In this document: positions 32,467 to 40,813 of the stretch, piece by piece
Layout of the letters: every line of letters begins with the position of its first letter
How positions within the stretch are numbered: the stretch's first letter is position 1
Assembly: GCA_024400455.1 (NCBI GenBank)
Contig: JAKSMU010000007.1
Coordinates: 110,778-174,777 of the forward strand
DNA length: 64,000 bases
Direction of reading: 5' to 3'
Source: Bacteroidales bacterium
Lineage (GTDB): Bacteria; Bacteroidota; Bacteroidia; Bacteroidales; F082
Translations under genes and position numbers: made by a program
The notes under the pieces: model-generated
What the model was told of the DNA's origin: nothing
The model's input: only the letters and a program-made list of their open reading frames with translations
Databases searched by the model: none

Positions 32467-34920
32467 TTACATATCTCCGCCCACGCTGTCATCCTCGCTG
32501 CCGGTCTTGGCCGATCTTTCAAGTTCCATCTTGCCGAAGCGGAAGGTCAGGCCAACGCTGATGCTACGCATATTGAACTTGCTGTCGCTCGTTGAATGAA
32601 TGTATGGACTTTCGTTGGTCTGTCCCCAGCTGGCGGAATTCAGCAAATCCTGAGCATTGACGAAAACCGACATTTTCTTGTCGAAGAAATCGGCACGCAG
32701 ACCGCAGTCGATGCCATAGCGGGCCTTGCGCATGGAATAAAGGCCTTGAGTTGGCGAATTGTAACGTGCCGAAGCATGAACTTCAAGTTTGTTCCAAAGT
32801 TTTGTCCAGAAATTCAAGCGGAAACTGTAGGACCACATGCTGGAATGGACCTCATGGTGCTGATGCAGCAAATCGTCATAAGAAGTGTTGATGGTCGAAT
32901 TATAGACATTTGCATAGAAACGCAGGTTCAGCATGGCATTCGGGCGGTACATCATGTTGAACTCGGCACCGGCATTGGACGACTTGCCCACATTGACTGG
33001 ATAGCTGAAAGGCACTTCATAATCATACAAAGGAAGATAAGTTTGCGTGACCATTATCTGGTTGATTTCGTTCGACTTGCCACGATAATAACCCGACAAG
33101 CCAATGGAGCCGAAACTGTTCCAATATTTGGTCCAGCCAATCTCAAACGAATTGGTGAAAACCGAAATCAGTTCAGGATTGCCCTGACTAAACGATTCCT
33201 CTTCAAATTCATAGAATGTAGTCAATTGCTCAGCCGACGGGTTGGAAATGCGGCGCGTGTAGTTCAACTTGAAGTTGTGCATCGACTTGGTGCGGTAAGA
33301 AAGATGCAGCGACGGACGCAGATTGAAAAAATGGATGGTGGTGTCTGGCACATTCTGATTGGTTTCGCTGTAGGCGATACCTGTCATCTCATGGCAGAAA
33401 CGGATGCCCGGCTTGACTGTAAACCCGCCAAACTTATGCTGCAAAGTGATGAATGCCTCGTTCTCCCATTCGTAAGACCTTGTATTATAAGTACGCCACA
33501 AGTCGTGGACATATTCATTGTCCGACAAAGTATCATAAACGATGTGCGACCTTTTAGGGTCGTATGACGATGAATAGCCAACCGAAATCTCACCATCTTT
33601 TGAATAAGGACGGTTGTAGATGATTTCGCCTTCAACACCCGTATTCGATGAACCATTATTCCATTGAATGCTACGCAATCTTTCAAAAGGAGTTGTGTAT
33701 AATCTGTCTGTTCCTTGCTTGCTGTTGAAACCAAAAGTACTACCATTTACGCTGACTGAAAGGTTATGTCCCTCATTGTCAAACTTATGTTGATAATATA
33801 AGCCGCCCATGGCAAACATGTGGGTATTGCGTGACATAGTGTTGTCTAAATAATTGTAACTACCTGGATTATCAACAAATTCCTGACGGAATGAACTTCC
33901 CCAAGAGGTATCAACCGACATTGAAGGAAAGCAGTTGCCCCAGAACGACAATTCGTTCATGCTGTCGATTTCGTAAGTAAGATTTAAATACACGCCACCG
34001 CTATAACTCCTTGAAATGCTATTGTTCTCATCAATCTTATGGCTGATGGTATCCCAAACATTGTCATCGTTTGGCTGGCCAATCCACTGGTCGCTATTGA
34101 AGAAATACTTGTTTCTCGAATAATTGAAATTGGCGTATGCGTTGATGGTGAGCTTATCATTCTGCCAAACGTATGACAACCATGGACTTACAAAAGGTTT
34201 CGTGGAAGCATTCACGCCGAAGCTAAAGAACTCGTTTTTCTGCACTTTCGCATTGGTCACAATGTTGATGATGCCGTCGGCCTTTGAACCGTAACGCGCC
34301 GAAGGATTGGTGATGACCTCCACGCGATCGATGCTGTTGGCGGGTAAGGTTTGGAGATAGGTCTTCAGGTTTTCCTCGTTCATGTGCGAAGGCTTGTCAT
34401 TGATCCAAACCTCCACACTTGATGTGCCGCGCAAGGTGACATTGCCTTCCACATCCACCTCAACGCCAGGGGCGTTCTGTAAGGCATCGGAAGCCGTACC
34501 TGTCTGAATGCTTGGATCTTCGGCCACATTATACATCGACTTTTCGCCCTCTACAGCAAAGAGCGGACGTTTCTCCGAAATCACCACTTCGCTCAGTCGG
34601 GTGGCGCCTTCGCTCATTTTCAGTTTGCCCAGATTGACGTTGCCCGTCACTTCAAGCACTTGTTCGAAAGTCTGATAGCCGATGGCGGAAACCTTCAGAT
34701 TGTAATTGCCTTTCGGGACACTTTGCAAGGCGAAAACGCCTTTGTCGTCGGAAGCTGCGCCACTCACGAAAACGCTGTCAGTCTGACGGAAGAGACCCAC
34801 ATTGACGAAAGGAATACCCTTACCGCTTTTTTCATCGACAATAGTGCCAGAAACTTTATTTTGGGCGAAACCCATAGTGAAAACGCTCATCAAAAGAGCA
34901 AGAAAAAACAGTTTTTTCAT
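32467..34920 (-). CDS. TonB-dependent-receptor-like outer-membrane beta-barrel protein
   Basis: 817 residues: signal peptide (MKKLFFLALLMSVFTMGFAQ), CarboxypepD_reg-like domain (VSGTIVDEKSGKGIPFVNV), plug domain (DALQNAPGVEVDVEGNVTLRG, RVEVITNPSARYGSKADG, IINIVT) and a long barrel. It fits the outer-membrane beta-barrel family 3 seen in many Bacteroidota. The terminal residues after the barrel (FRFGKMELERSAKTGSEDD) form a short acidic tail, unlike most barrels, which end on an aromatic. A good minus-strand -7 box lies 20 bases before the ATG. The ligand is unknown. Confidence 0.88.
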   Translation of the reverse strand: MKKLFFLALLMSVFTMGFAQNKVSGTIVDEKSGKGIPFVNVGLFRQTDSVFVSGAASDDKGVFALQSVPKGNYNLKVSAIGYQTFEQVLEVTGNVNLGKLKMSEGATRLSEVVISEKRPLFAVEGEKSMYNVAEDPSIQTGTASDALQNAPGVEVDVEGNVTLRGTSSVEVWINDKPSHMNEENLKTYLQTLPANSIDRVEVITNPSARYGSKADGIINIVTNAKVQKNEFFSFGVNASTKPFVSPWLSYVWQNDKLTINAYANFNYSRNKYFFNSDQWIGQPNDDNVWDTISHKIDENNSISRSYSGGVYLNLTYEIDSMNELSFWGNCFPSMSVDTSWGSSFRQEFVDNPGSYNYLDNTMSRNTHMFAMGGLYYQHKFDNEGHNLSVSVNGSTFGFNSKQGTDRLYTTPFERLRSIQWNNGSSNTGVEGEIIYNRPYSKDGEISVGYSSSYDPKRSHIVYDTLSDNEYVHDLWRTYNTRSYEWENEAFITLQHKFGGFTVKPGIRFCHEMTGIAYSETNQNVPDTTIHFFNLRPSLHLSYRTKSMHNFKLNYTRRISNPSAEQLTTFYEFEEESFSQGNPELISVFTNSFEIGWTKYWNSFGSIGLSGYYRGKSNEINQIMVTQTYLPLYDYEVPFSYPVNVGKSSNAGAEFNMMYRPNAMLNLRFYANVYNSTINTSYDDLLHQHHEVHSSMWSYSFRLNFWTKLWNKLEVHASARYNSPTQGLYSMRKARYGIDCGLRADFFDKKMSVFVNAQDLLNSASWGQTNESPYIHSTSDSKFNMRSISVGLTFRFGKMELERSAKTGSEDDSVGGDM

Positions 34921-34939
34921 TATTAGAAAATTTGATTTG

Positions 34940-34947
34940 CAAAAGTA
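34940..34947 (-). promoter_or_regulatory. -7 promoter box of the 34920 outer-membrane gene (minus strand)
   Basis: Minus-strand TACTTTTG matches TAnnTTTG, 19 bases before the ATG. Confidence 0.65.
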
Positions 34948-35040
34948 CGTAAACTAAACTGAAAGACAAGGCAATTATTGCGTTTCGGCAAAACTTTCAC
35001 CAAACTAAACTGCTTGGCTTCCTACACGCCCATATTTCCC

Positions 35041-35070
35041 AAAAACCGCGCCAAACCCACGCGGTTTTTT
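35041..35070. other. Strong hairpin in a divergent intergenic region
   Basis: AAAACCGCG pairs with CGCGGTTTT around a nine-base loop, flanked by A and T runs, as in a bidirectional terminator. It lies upstream of both divergent genes and so ends neither. It may insulate the two promoters or be a relic of a lost gene. Confidence 0.55.
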
Positions 35071-35080
35071 AGAAAAAATG

Positions 35081-35088
35081 TAATTTTG
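35081..35088 (+). promoter_or_regulatory. -7 promoter box of the 35116 lipoprotein gene
   Basis: TAATTTTG matches TAnnTTTG, 27 bases before the ATG. Confidence 0.65.
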
Positions 35089-35115
35089 CCGCCGTAATTC
35101 CAAATAATCTGAAAA

Positions 35116-35634
35116 ATGAAGAAACACATCACAATCATTGTTTTCGCACTGCTATCACTGGCAACGGTTTTCAGCGGATGTAAGAAGAACCCAGACGACA
35201 ACCCGACTGATGCAAAAAAACAGTATATGGTGCGATATGACTTGAGCAATGTCCAAGAATTTACCCATCCGTTAACCGGAGAAGTTATCACCTTCACCAT
35301 CTCGCCATGTTTCAAGGCCAATTTCAGTTACATGGATGCCAATGGCCAAATGGTTGAATTGAATGACGTAACATTACCTTGGTCAAAGGAATTCACCGTT
35401 GAAGCTCCTTTCACGGCAAAAATCGAGGGTTCGATGAATTATGTCGAGTCTGAACTGCCAGAAGAGATCACCTATGGCACCCCTGTCGGGATACGCTATA
35501 AACGCATTGGAAATGATGCTTATTCTGGTGACATTGATGGCAATGCTGCTACTACCGACAAGGAAAGGTTCCTTCAACTTATGGAATTGAATCCTGACCG
35601 GCTGAAATTCAGCAAAGAGGTAAACATTGAGTAA
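35116..35634 (+). CDS. Putative lipoprotein of unknown function
   Basis: 172 residues. The signal peptide ends in the lipobox VFSGC, followed by KKNPDDNPTD, so the mature protein should be a surface or periplasmic lipoprotein. The rest is beta-rich with no catalytic motif that I recognise (MVRYDLSNVQEFTHPLTGEV). The spacing and the terminator shared with the next convergent gene suggest a single-gene transcript. Confidence 0.75.
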   Translation: MKKHITIIVFALLSLATVFSGCKKNPDDNPTDAKKQYMVRYDLSNVQEFTHPLTGEVITFTISPCFKANFSYMDANGQMVELNDVTLPWSKEFTVEAPFTAKIEGSMNYVESELPEEITYGTPVGIRYKRIGNDAYSGDIDGNAATTDKERFLQLMELNPDRLKFSKEVNIE

Positions 35635-35648
35635 AGATTCAAGTTAAA

Positions 35649-35684
35649 CGAAAAAGAGACATCCGTGCGGGTGTCTCTTTTTCG
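35649..35684. terminator. Bidirectional terminator between lipoprotein and peptidase genes
   Basis: Thirteen-base arms containing AAAAAGAGACA/TGTCTCTTTTT pair around a short GC-rich loop, between convergent genes. Confidence 0.9.
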
Positions 35685-35686
35685 TT

Positions 35687-36994
35687 TTATCTCAACCATT
35701 CATTCAGCTTATCCTTGATTTCCTTTTGCGTGGCTGCATCGAAATTGGCAATCTTGGTGCCGTGCCCGCCTCCAGGCAAGACATAACGCACAATGTTGTC
35801 GCCATTGACGTATTCTTCGCCGATGCCGACATAAAGCCAAGGATCGTAACTGCCATATAAGAACATATATTTCGCGTCGGTATTTCTAAGGAAAGCATCA
35901 ACCTTTTCGTGCATGGCGGTCGAAAAGTTGTCGCCGACAGGTTCGGGGACATACACATATTTCAAATAATTGTCAAGGATGTAATCATCGACGATGAGCA
36001 AATCCTCAAGGCCTGCCGTGCAAAAACGGAAATGTCCCAGTTCCATATAGGCTTGGATGTAGTATTGGCAGACTTCATAATTCTGGTCCCAAGCTTCAGG
36101 ACCATCTATATCAATAATGTAGTTGAAGATTTCATCATCCGAAGCGTCAAGTGCTGGAATGTCGTTAATGTCGTATGAATAAGACCAAAATGCGAAACGG
36201 TAATCCATAACATGCAAGTCCCAAAGTTTTTCGGTAGGGATATGAAATTCGATATTTTGCAGAGCGGCAACCGAATCGAATTTATGAACCATCACTTCAC
36301 GGCGATTCAATAATTCACGCAGAAAAGCTGTCATTTTTGCCCTATCTTCGGGTGTTCCGATGGTTTCGGCAAGTGCTTGGGCAGCACGGTCATCATAGCG
36401 CCCGATGCAGAACGGCGAACTGTAAGGCACGGTAACGTCAACATCATTGGGATACCAGGCGCGGTACATGTTGCAAGTCAGGCCGCTTTTGCTGACACCG
36501 GTCGAAATCCATTTGCCCGAAAGCAACTGCTTCAACGAAGTCACGACTTCGTGCAAATCGTCGCACGAATTGTCGGCATTCATATAACGGTAAGTGTCGT
36601 CATCAATTTTTGACTCGCCATAAAAGCGGTGCTCCACCACAATCTGATTTCCATGGAACATTGGCACCAATTCCGAAACCCTTTGCGCATCAAAAGCATG
36701 GTAACCTTCTGTAACCAAAATATTTATGCTATCCGGATGATTCAGAAAGACGTAAACCAATTGTTTGTAAGTGCCAGCAGAAGCATCGTCATGGTCGATG
36801 GGCTGCTCAAAGAAAACTTTGTATTTTGCCGTGAAATCAGTTGTTTCTTCCTTGGTGACGGAAACCACTTGGGGCAATTCTTTCAGTTTGGATTCAAATT
36901 CGACAAACGGGTCAGTTTCAGGTTTCTTGCAACCTGAGAGAATGCTGGCGAGACCAAAGGCCAACATCAGGGAAATCAAGAAATATCGTTTCAT
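35687..36994 (-). CDS. S37-type serine peptidase lipoprotein (PS-10-like tripeptidyl aminopeptidase)
   Basis: 435 residues with a lipobox (ILSGC) after the signal segment. The alpha/beta-hydrolase body matches the PS-10/S37 family: FFEQPIDHDD near the start, VEHRFYGES, the nucleophile elbow GVSKSGLT, Asp in YGSYDPWLYVG and His in GGGHGTKIANF. Family members release tripeptides from peptide N-termini. As a lipoprotein it probably works at the cell envelope on imported or dietary peptides. The closely related S28 family is an alternative. Confidence 0.85.
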   Translation of the reverse strand: MKRYFLISLMLAFGLASILSGCKKPETDPFVEFESKLKELPQVVSVTKEETTDFTAKYKVFFEQPIDHDDASAGTYKQLVYVFLNHPDSINILVTEGYHAFDAQRVSELVPMFHGNQIVVEHRFYGESKIDDDTYRYMNADNSCDDLHEVVTSLKQLLSGKWISTGVSKSGLTCNMYRAWYPNDVDVTVPYSSPFCIGRYDDRAAQALAETIGTPEDRAKMTAFLRELLNRREVMVHKFDSVAALQNIEFHIPTEKLWDLHVMDYRFAFWSYSYDINDIPALDASDDEIFNYIIDIDGPEAWDQNYEVCQYYIQAYMELGHFRFCTAGLEDLLIVDDYILDNYLKYVYVPEPVGDNFSTAMHEKVDAFLRNTDAKYMFLYGSYDPWLYVGIGEEYVNGDNIVRYVLPGGGHGTKIANFDAATQKEIKDKLNEWLR

Positions 36995-37089
36995 AATGAT
37001 GATAAATTAGGATTGCAAAAATACAAGTTTTGTTTTTCACTACACACCCAAACCTTGAACCTCAATTTTGCCATGTCCCAATTTTTCTC

Positions 37090-37097
37090 TATTTTTG
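37090..37097 (+). promoter_or_regulatory. -7 promoter box of prfB
   Basis: TATTTTTG matches TAnnTTTG, 27 bases before ATG 37125. Confidence 0.65.
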
Positions 37098-37124
37098 CAC
37101 GAAATTTCATATTAAATCCAAACA

Positions 37125-38244
37125 ATGATAACATTAGAAGCTCAGAAAGATTTATGTAAGAGGGTTGAGTCCTTGAGGAGGTATCTTTGACGTCGAAAGA
37201 CGTACCATCGAAGCCCAGGAATTAGAAGAAAAGACACAAGACCCGCAATTTTGGAACGATCCGAAAGCCGCCGAAGTGGTGATGAAGAAAATGCGCGAAG
37301 TGAAAGCATGGCTCAACGGCTACAACGAAGCCCAGCAAGCCTACGACGACCTCGCCGTTTTAGTCGACTTCGCCAAGGAAGGCGAAGCCACCGAGGAGGA
37401 AGTCGACCAGCAGTATGCCACGGCATTGCAAATCGTCGAGAACCTTGAATTCAAGAACATGCTTCGCGAAGAAGCCGACCCGATGAGTTGCGTGCTGAAA
37501 ATCAACGCCGGAGCCGGCGGCACCGAAGCCCAAGACTGGGCACAGATGCTGATGCGCATGTATATGCGTTATGCCGAGGACCACAAATATAAACTCACCA
37601 TCGCAAACCTTTTGGAAGCCGACGACGCTGGCATCAAACAGGTGACAATGGAACTGGAAGGCGATTATGCATACGGTTATCTAAAAGGCGAAAATGGCGT
37701 TCACCGCTTGGTGCGCGTCTCCCCTTACAACGCACAAGGCAAGCGCATGACATCCTTCGCATCCGTTTTCGTCACTCCGCTGATTGACGATACAATCGAA
37801 ATCGTTGTCGAGCAGTCGCGCCTCTCGTGGGATACTTTCCGAAGCGGCGGTGCTGGCGGTCAGAATGTGAACAAGGTGGAATCGGGCGTGCGCCTGCGCT
37901 ATCAATACAAAGACCCTTACACGGGCGAAGAAGAGGAAATCCTCATCGAAAACACCGAAACCCGCGACCAGCCGAAGAACAAGGAAAACGCCCTGCGTCT
38001 CTTGAAATCACAACTCTACGACCGCGAAATGCGTCACCGCATGGAAGAGCAGAACAAGATTGAAGCCGGCAAGATGAAAATCGAATGGGGCTCACAGATA
38101 CGCAGCTACGTTTTTGACGACCGCCGCGTGAAAGACCACCGCACCAACTATCAGACCTCAAACGTGCAGGCCGTGATGGATGGCCAGATTGATGAATTCC
38201 TAAAGGCTTACCTGATGGAATTTGGAGGAAAAGCAAAAGATTGA
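37125..38244 (+). CDS. prfB: Peptide chain release factor 2, with programmed +1 frameshift
   Basis: RF2 ends translation at UGA and UAA. Translation from ATG 37125 gives 21 codons (MITLEAQKDLCKRVESL..) ending in CTT, then an in-frame TGA at 37188-37190. Skipping T37188 continues as DVERRTIEAQELEEK to 38244, for about 372 residues. The GGQ loop (SGGAGGQNVNK) and the codon-recognition region are intact. The shift site has the classical parts (next entry), so RF2 level controls its own synthesis. Annotation pipelines may start this gene too late, near 37276. Confidence 0.96.
37176..37191 (+). promoter_or_regulatory. RF2 programmed +1 frameshift site
   Basis: An internal Shine-Dalgarno AGGAGG (37176-37181), the codon TAT, the slippery CTT and the stop TGA followed by C lie in the canonical order and three-base spacing. 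Confidence 0.95.
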
Positions 38245-38267
38245 TTTTTCAAAATAATTCATGAGAT

Positions 38268-38299
38268 AAAGGCTTGCATAATTGCAGGCCTTTTTTTTG
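38268..38299 (+). terminator. Terminator of prfB
   Basis: Stem AAAGGCTTGCA/TGCAGGCCTTT (one mismatch), loop of four, followed by a T-run. Confidence 0.88.
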
Positions 38300-38410
38300 A
38301 TGTGCTAGATACAATTTTGTGAACATTTTGGCACGAGATTTGTTATATGTGGAAACCATTTTAAATGTACAACAAACTTATTATTAACTAACAAATTTAA
38401 ACAACGCACC

Positions 38411-38833
38411 ATGAAGAAATTGATGATCATCTGCGCTGCAATTGCTAGCTTAACCACAATGGCATTCTGCACAAAAACCGACAACAATCCAAAAATTGAA
38501 AGCTTCGTCAACACTTACTTTCCACAGGCTACCATTGCCGCCACAGTTCCCGACGGACGCGAGTTTGACGTGATGCTTTCCGACAACACGAAACTTGAAT
38601 TTGACCGCAAGGTGGAATGGAAAGAAATCGATTGTGAACATTCAACCATTTACACATTTGTTCCTTCGGCCTTGGTTCCGCAGCAAATCACCGATTATGT
38701 GAGCCAAAAATATCCGGAGAACACCACCATCGTGAAAATCAGCAAAGATGGCAGAAACTGGGACATCGAGCTCAACAATGATATCGAAATTGAGTTCAAC
38801 AAGAATTTCGAAGTGATTGACATTGACTTTTAA
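38411..38833 (+). CDS. PepSY-like secreted protein
   Basis: 140 residues. A signal segment (MKKLMIICAAIASLTTMAFC) is followed by two tandem PepSY-like units, about residues 28-80 (FVNTYFPQATI ... LEFDRKVEW) and 92-140 (YVSQKYPENTTI ... IEFNKNFEV). Such proteins are common in Bacteroidota and usually sit in the periplasm; their role is unknown. The Cys at the end of the signal segment is not a standard lipobox. It is preceded by a long AT-rich leader and followed by a strong terminator. Confidence 0.82.
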   Translation: MKKLMIICAAIASLTTMAFCTKTDNNPKIESFVNTYFPQATIAATVPDGREFDVMLSDNTKLEFDRKVEWKEIDCEHSTIYTFVPSALVPQQITDYVSQKYPENTTIVKISKDGRNWDIELNNDIEIEFNKNFEVIDIDF

Positions 38834-38860
38834 TTCATAAAGCATCAGATCTTACATAAT

Positions 38861-38894
38861 AAAGCGAAGTGCCTCAGACACTTCGCTTTTTTTT
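38861..38894 (+). terminator. Terminator after the PepSY-like gene
   Basis: Eleven-base stem AAAGCGAAGTG/CACTTCGCTTT with a seven-base loop and T8. Confidence 0.93.
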
Positions 38895-38959
38895 GAATAA
38901 GACAAAGGATAATCCGTTGTATTATAGAAACCTACATGGCTCATTTCGCAACAAGCAAA

Positions 38960-40693
38960 TCACATCATTGATTTTTTGTTCCATTTAATCGAAATGAAAT
39001 TCATACCAAACATGAACCGATATTCTATTGAAGCTGCACCACACGACTTTGTGTCGATTATTCCTTGATTCACAGGATTGTATGGCTTACCGCAGTTTTT
39101 AACTGTCATGTGAAAATAATCGTCGCCTTCAGAAAGAGCCAAATCCATATATTTCAAGTGTTTGGGTTTGTGCTCAAGAGCATTATCGTAAAGTATGCCA
39201 TTTGTTTCAATTATGGATGAATATATTTTTTCCGACATTTCACATGCATCGGCAAAAACACGCACTGCGTGTTTAAAATCTTCAACATGGCGGCGCTCGT
39301 AGTCGAGCGAACATTCGAATTTAACCTGATTCGGATACTTATCCACAAGAGTAAATTGGGTATACTCGGGATGTTTGACATGCTGCCAATACCCATAGCC
39401 AAAACTTGCCAACAAGACAGGTACACCGCCTAATATCAGCCCATACCACATGACATTCGGACTTATGAAAGAAAAACCAAACATGCCTAAGTAAGCCAAA
39501 ATGCCCATGCTGAAAACGAGAACGATTTTCGCTCCTAAATGGCCCGCCAGCTGAAGAACCACGGTAACATAAACCGATACAACACAAAAACAGAAATAGT
39601 AAATTCCATAACATGCAAAGATCCTTCGGGCCATAGCGATGTCAACCACATTATAGAGTCCGAAAATCCTCAAGAAAATGCCGGGGAATGCTATCATCAG
39701 TAAAGCCAACGTTCCGTAGAAAGCCACTACAATGGTGCCGGTATTGGACAAAATTCGGCGCAATCCATTATTGTCACCACTGACACGCATGAAACTCACA
39801 TGCGCGATGCCAGCAATGCAAAGCCCAACGGTAACTGAGAAAGTGGACGACTGTATCTGCAAACACACATCAAAAAGGGTCAGTCCTTCCACACCAGCAA
39901 CCCTAAGCACCAAAGCATTGCCCAAGAACATGAAGCCATTGACCACAATGTAGAAAATGTTGAAGCCGAAGCCATGTTTAAGGTTGTTCCAAAGAATGTT
40001 CCCCAAATCACCTTTTGTTTTTGCAAGACGGAATTGTCCCTTGCCTTTCAGGCAGAAAGGAAGTTGAATCGCAATGTTGATAAGGCCTGAGACCACAGTG
40101 GCCCATGCAGCCCCCTTGATGCCCCAATGGAGCAAACCGATAAAGACAATATCAAGGATGACATTAGCAATGCAACCTGCTGCCACTGCACGGGTAGTGA
40201 GTTGAGGATTACCCCCTTGGGTCACGAAGTCGTTAAGGGTGCAATTGAACGGGACTACAAGAAAATATACGAGTATTACCTGCAGATATTCCTTCACGTA
40301 GGCTGCGCACTCAGGACTATGAGAGATGGATGAAGAGATGTTGTCAATTCTAAACAGTATTCCAACGACCACTGCTAACGCAACAATTACAGCCGATGAA
40401 AGAGCAACGGTGAAAATACGATTGGCCTTAATTTCATCACCTTTGTTCAGCTGGCCTGCAGCCAACATGCTGCCACCACGGCAACAAATCATGCAAAGCA
40501 CGCTGACAGCATTGACAATAGGTAAGGTAACGCTAACAGCAATAAATGCATCGGGACCTAAAATGTTGCTAGAAACAAGCCCGTCCACAAGAGTAGCAAT
40601 AAGAGGAGCCATTGCCGTAAGGGTGGTACTGGTCACCGTCATTCTAAAGGATCTGTCAATCAAATCACTTTTACGATATTTACTGATTCTCAT
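38960..40693 (-). CDS. MATE-family transporter with a C-terminal histidine-kinase-like ATPase domain
   Basis: 577 residues. The first ~430 form a MATE exporter with twelve helices (VDGLVSSNILGPDAFIAVS, VTQGGNPQLTTRAVAAG, FGFNIFYIVVNGFMFLGNA). MATE proteins are usually about 450 long. The extra ~145 residues carry the pattern IIETNGILYDNALEHK ... DLALSEGDDYFHMTVKNCG-KPYNP, which resembles the N box and following strand of GHKL/RsbW-type ATPases. The later G boxes are weak, so nucleotide binding is uncertain. This suggests transport controlled by, or signalling to, a cytoplasmic partner. It is transcribed alone; the drug or metabolite exported is unknown. Confidence 0.78.
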   Translation of the reverse strand: MRISKYRKSDLIDRSFRMTVTSTTLTAMAPLIATLVDGLVSSNILGPDAFIAVSVTLPIVNAVSVLCMICCRGGSMLAAGQLNKGDEIKANRIFTVALSSAVIVALAVVVGILFRIDNISSSISHSPECAAYVKEYLQVILVYFLVVPFNCTLNDFVTQGGNPQLTTRAVAAGCIANVILDIVFIGLLHWGIKGAAWATVVSGLINIAIQLPFCLKGKGQFRLAKTKGDLGNILWNNLKHGFGFNIFYIVVNGFMFLGNALVLRVAGVEGLTLFDVCLQIQSSTFSVTVGLCIAGIAHVSFMRVSGDNNGLRRILSNTGTIVVAFYGTLALLMIAFPGIFLRIFGLYNVVDIAMARRIFACYGIYYFCFCVVSVYVTVVLQLAGHLGAKIVLVFSMGILAYLGMFGFSFISPNVMWYGLILGGVPVLLASFGYGYWQHVKHPEYTQFTLVDKYPNQVKFECSLDYERRHVEDFKHAVRVFADACEMSEKIYSSIIETNGILYDNALEHKPKHLKYMDLALSEGDDYFHMTVKNCGKPYNPVNQGIIDTKSCGAASIEYRFMFGMNFISIKWNKKSMM

Positions 40694-40763
40694 AGGATTA
40701 GTATCTTTTGTTATTACTTAGAACCTATTCGCAATTTTAAAAGATTCTATAACCAAACAATCA

Positions 40764-40795
40764 AAAGCGAAACGCAAATGCGCTTCGCTTTTTTA
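40764..40795. terminator. Hairpin downstream of nadE
   Basis: Arms AAAGCGAAaCGC/GCGcTTCGCTTT pair around a four-base loop with flanking A/T runs, just past the nadE stop on the minus strand. Confidence 0.75.
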
Positions 40796-40813
40796 TAAAA
40801 TGACTTTAAGATG

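Noticed and set aside
32596..33567. A 323-codon open frame on the plus strand, opposite the outer-membrane barrel gene
   Set aside because: It is contained within a well-supported coding region and shows no signal peptide, domain or promoter.
37125..37190. prfB as a frameshifted pseudogene
   Set aside because: The break falls exactly at the classical RF2 programmed frameshift signal and the protein is otherwise complete.
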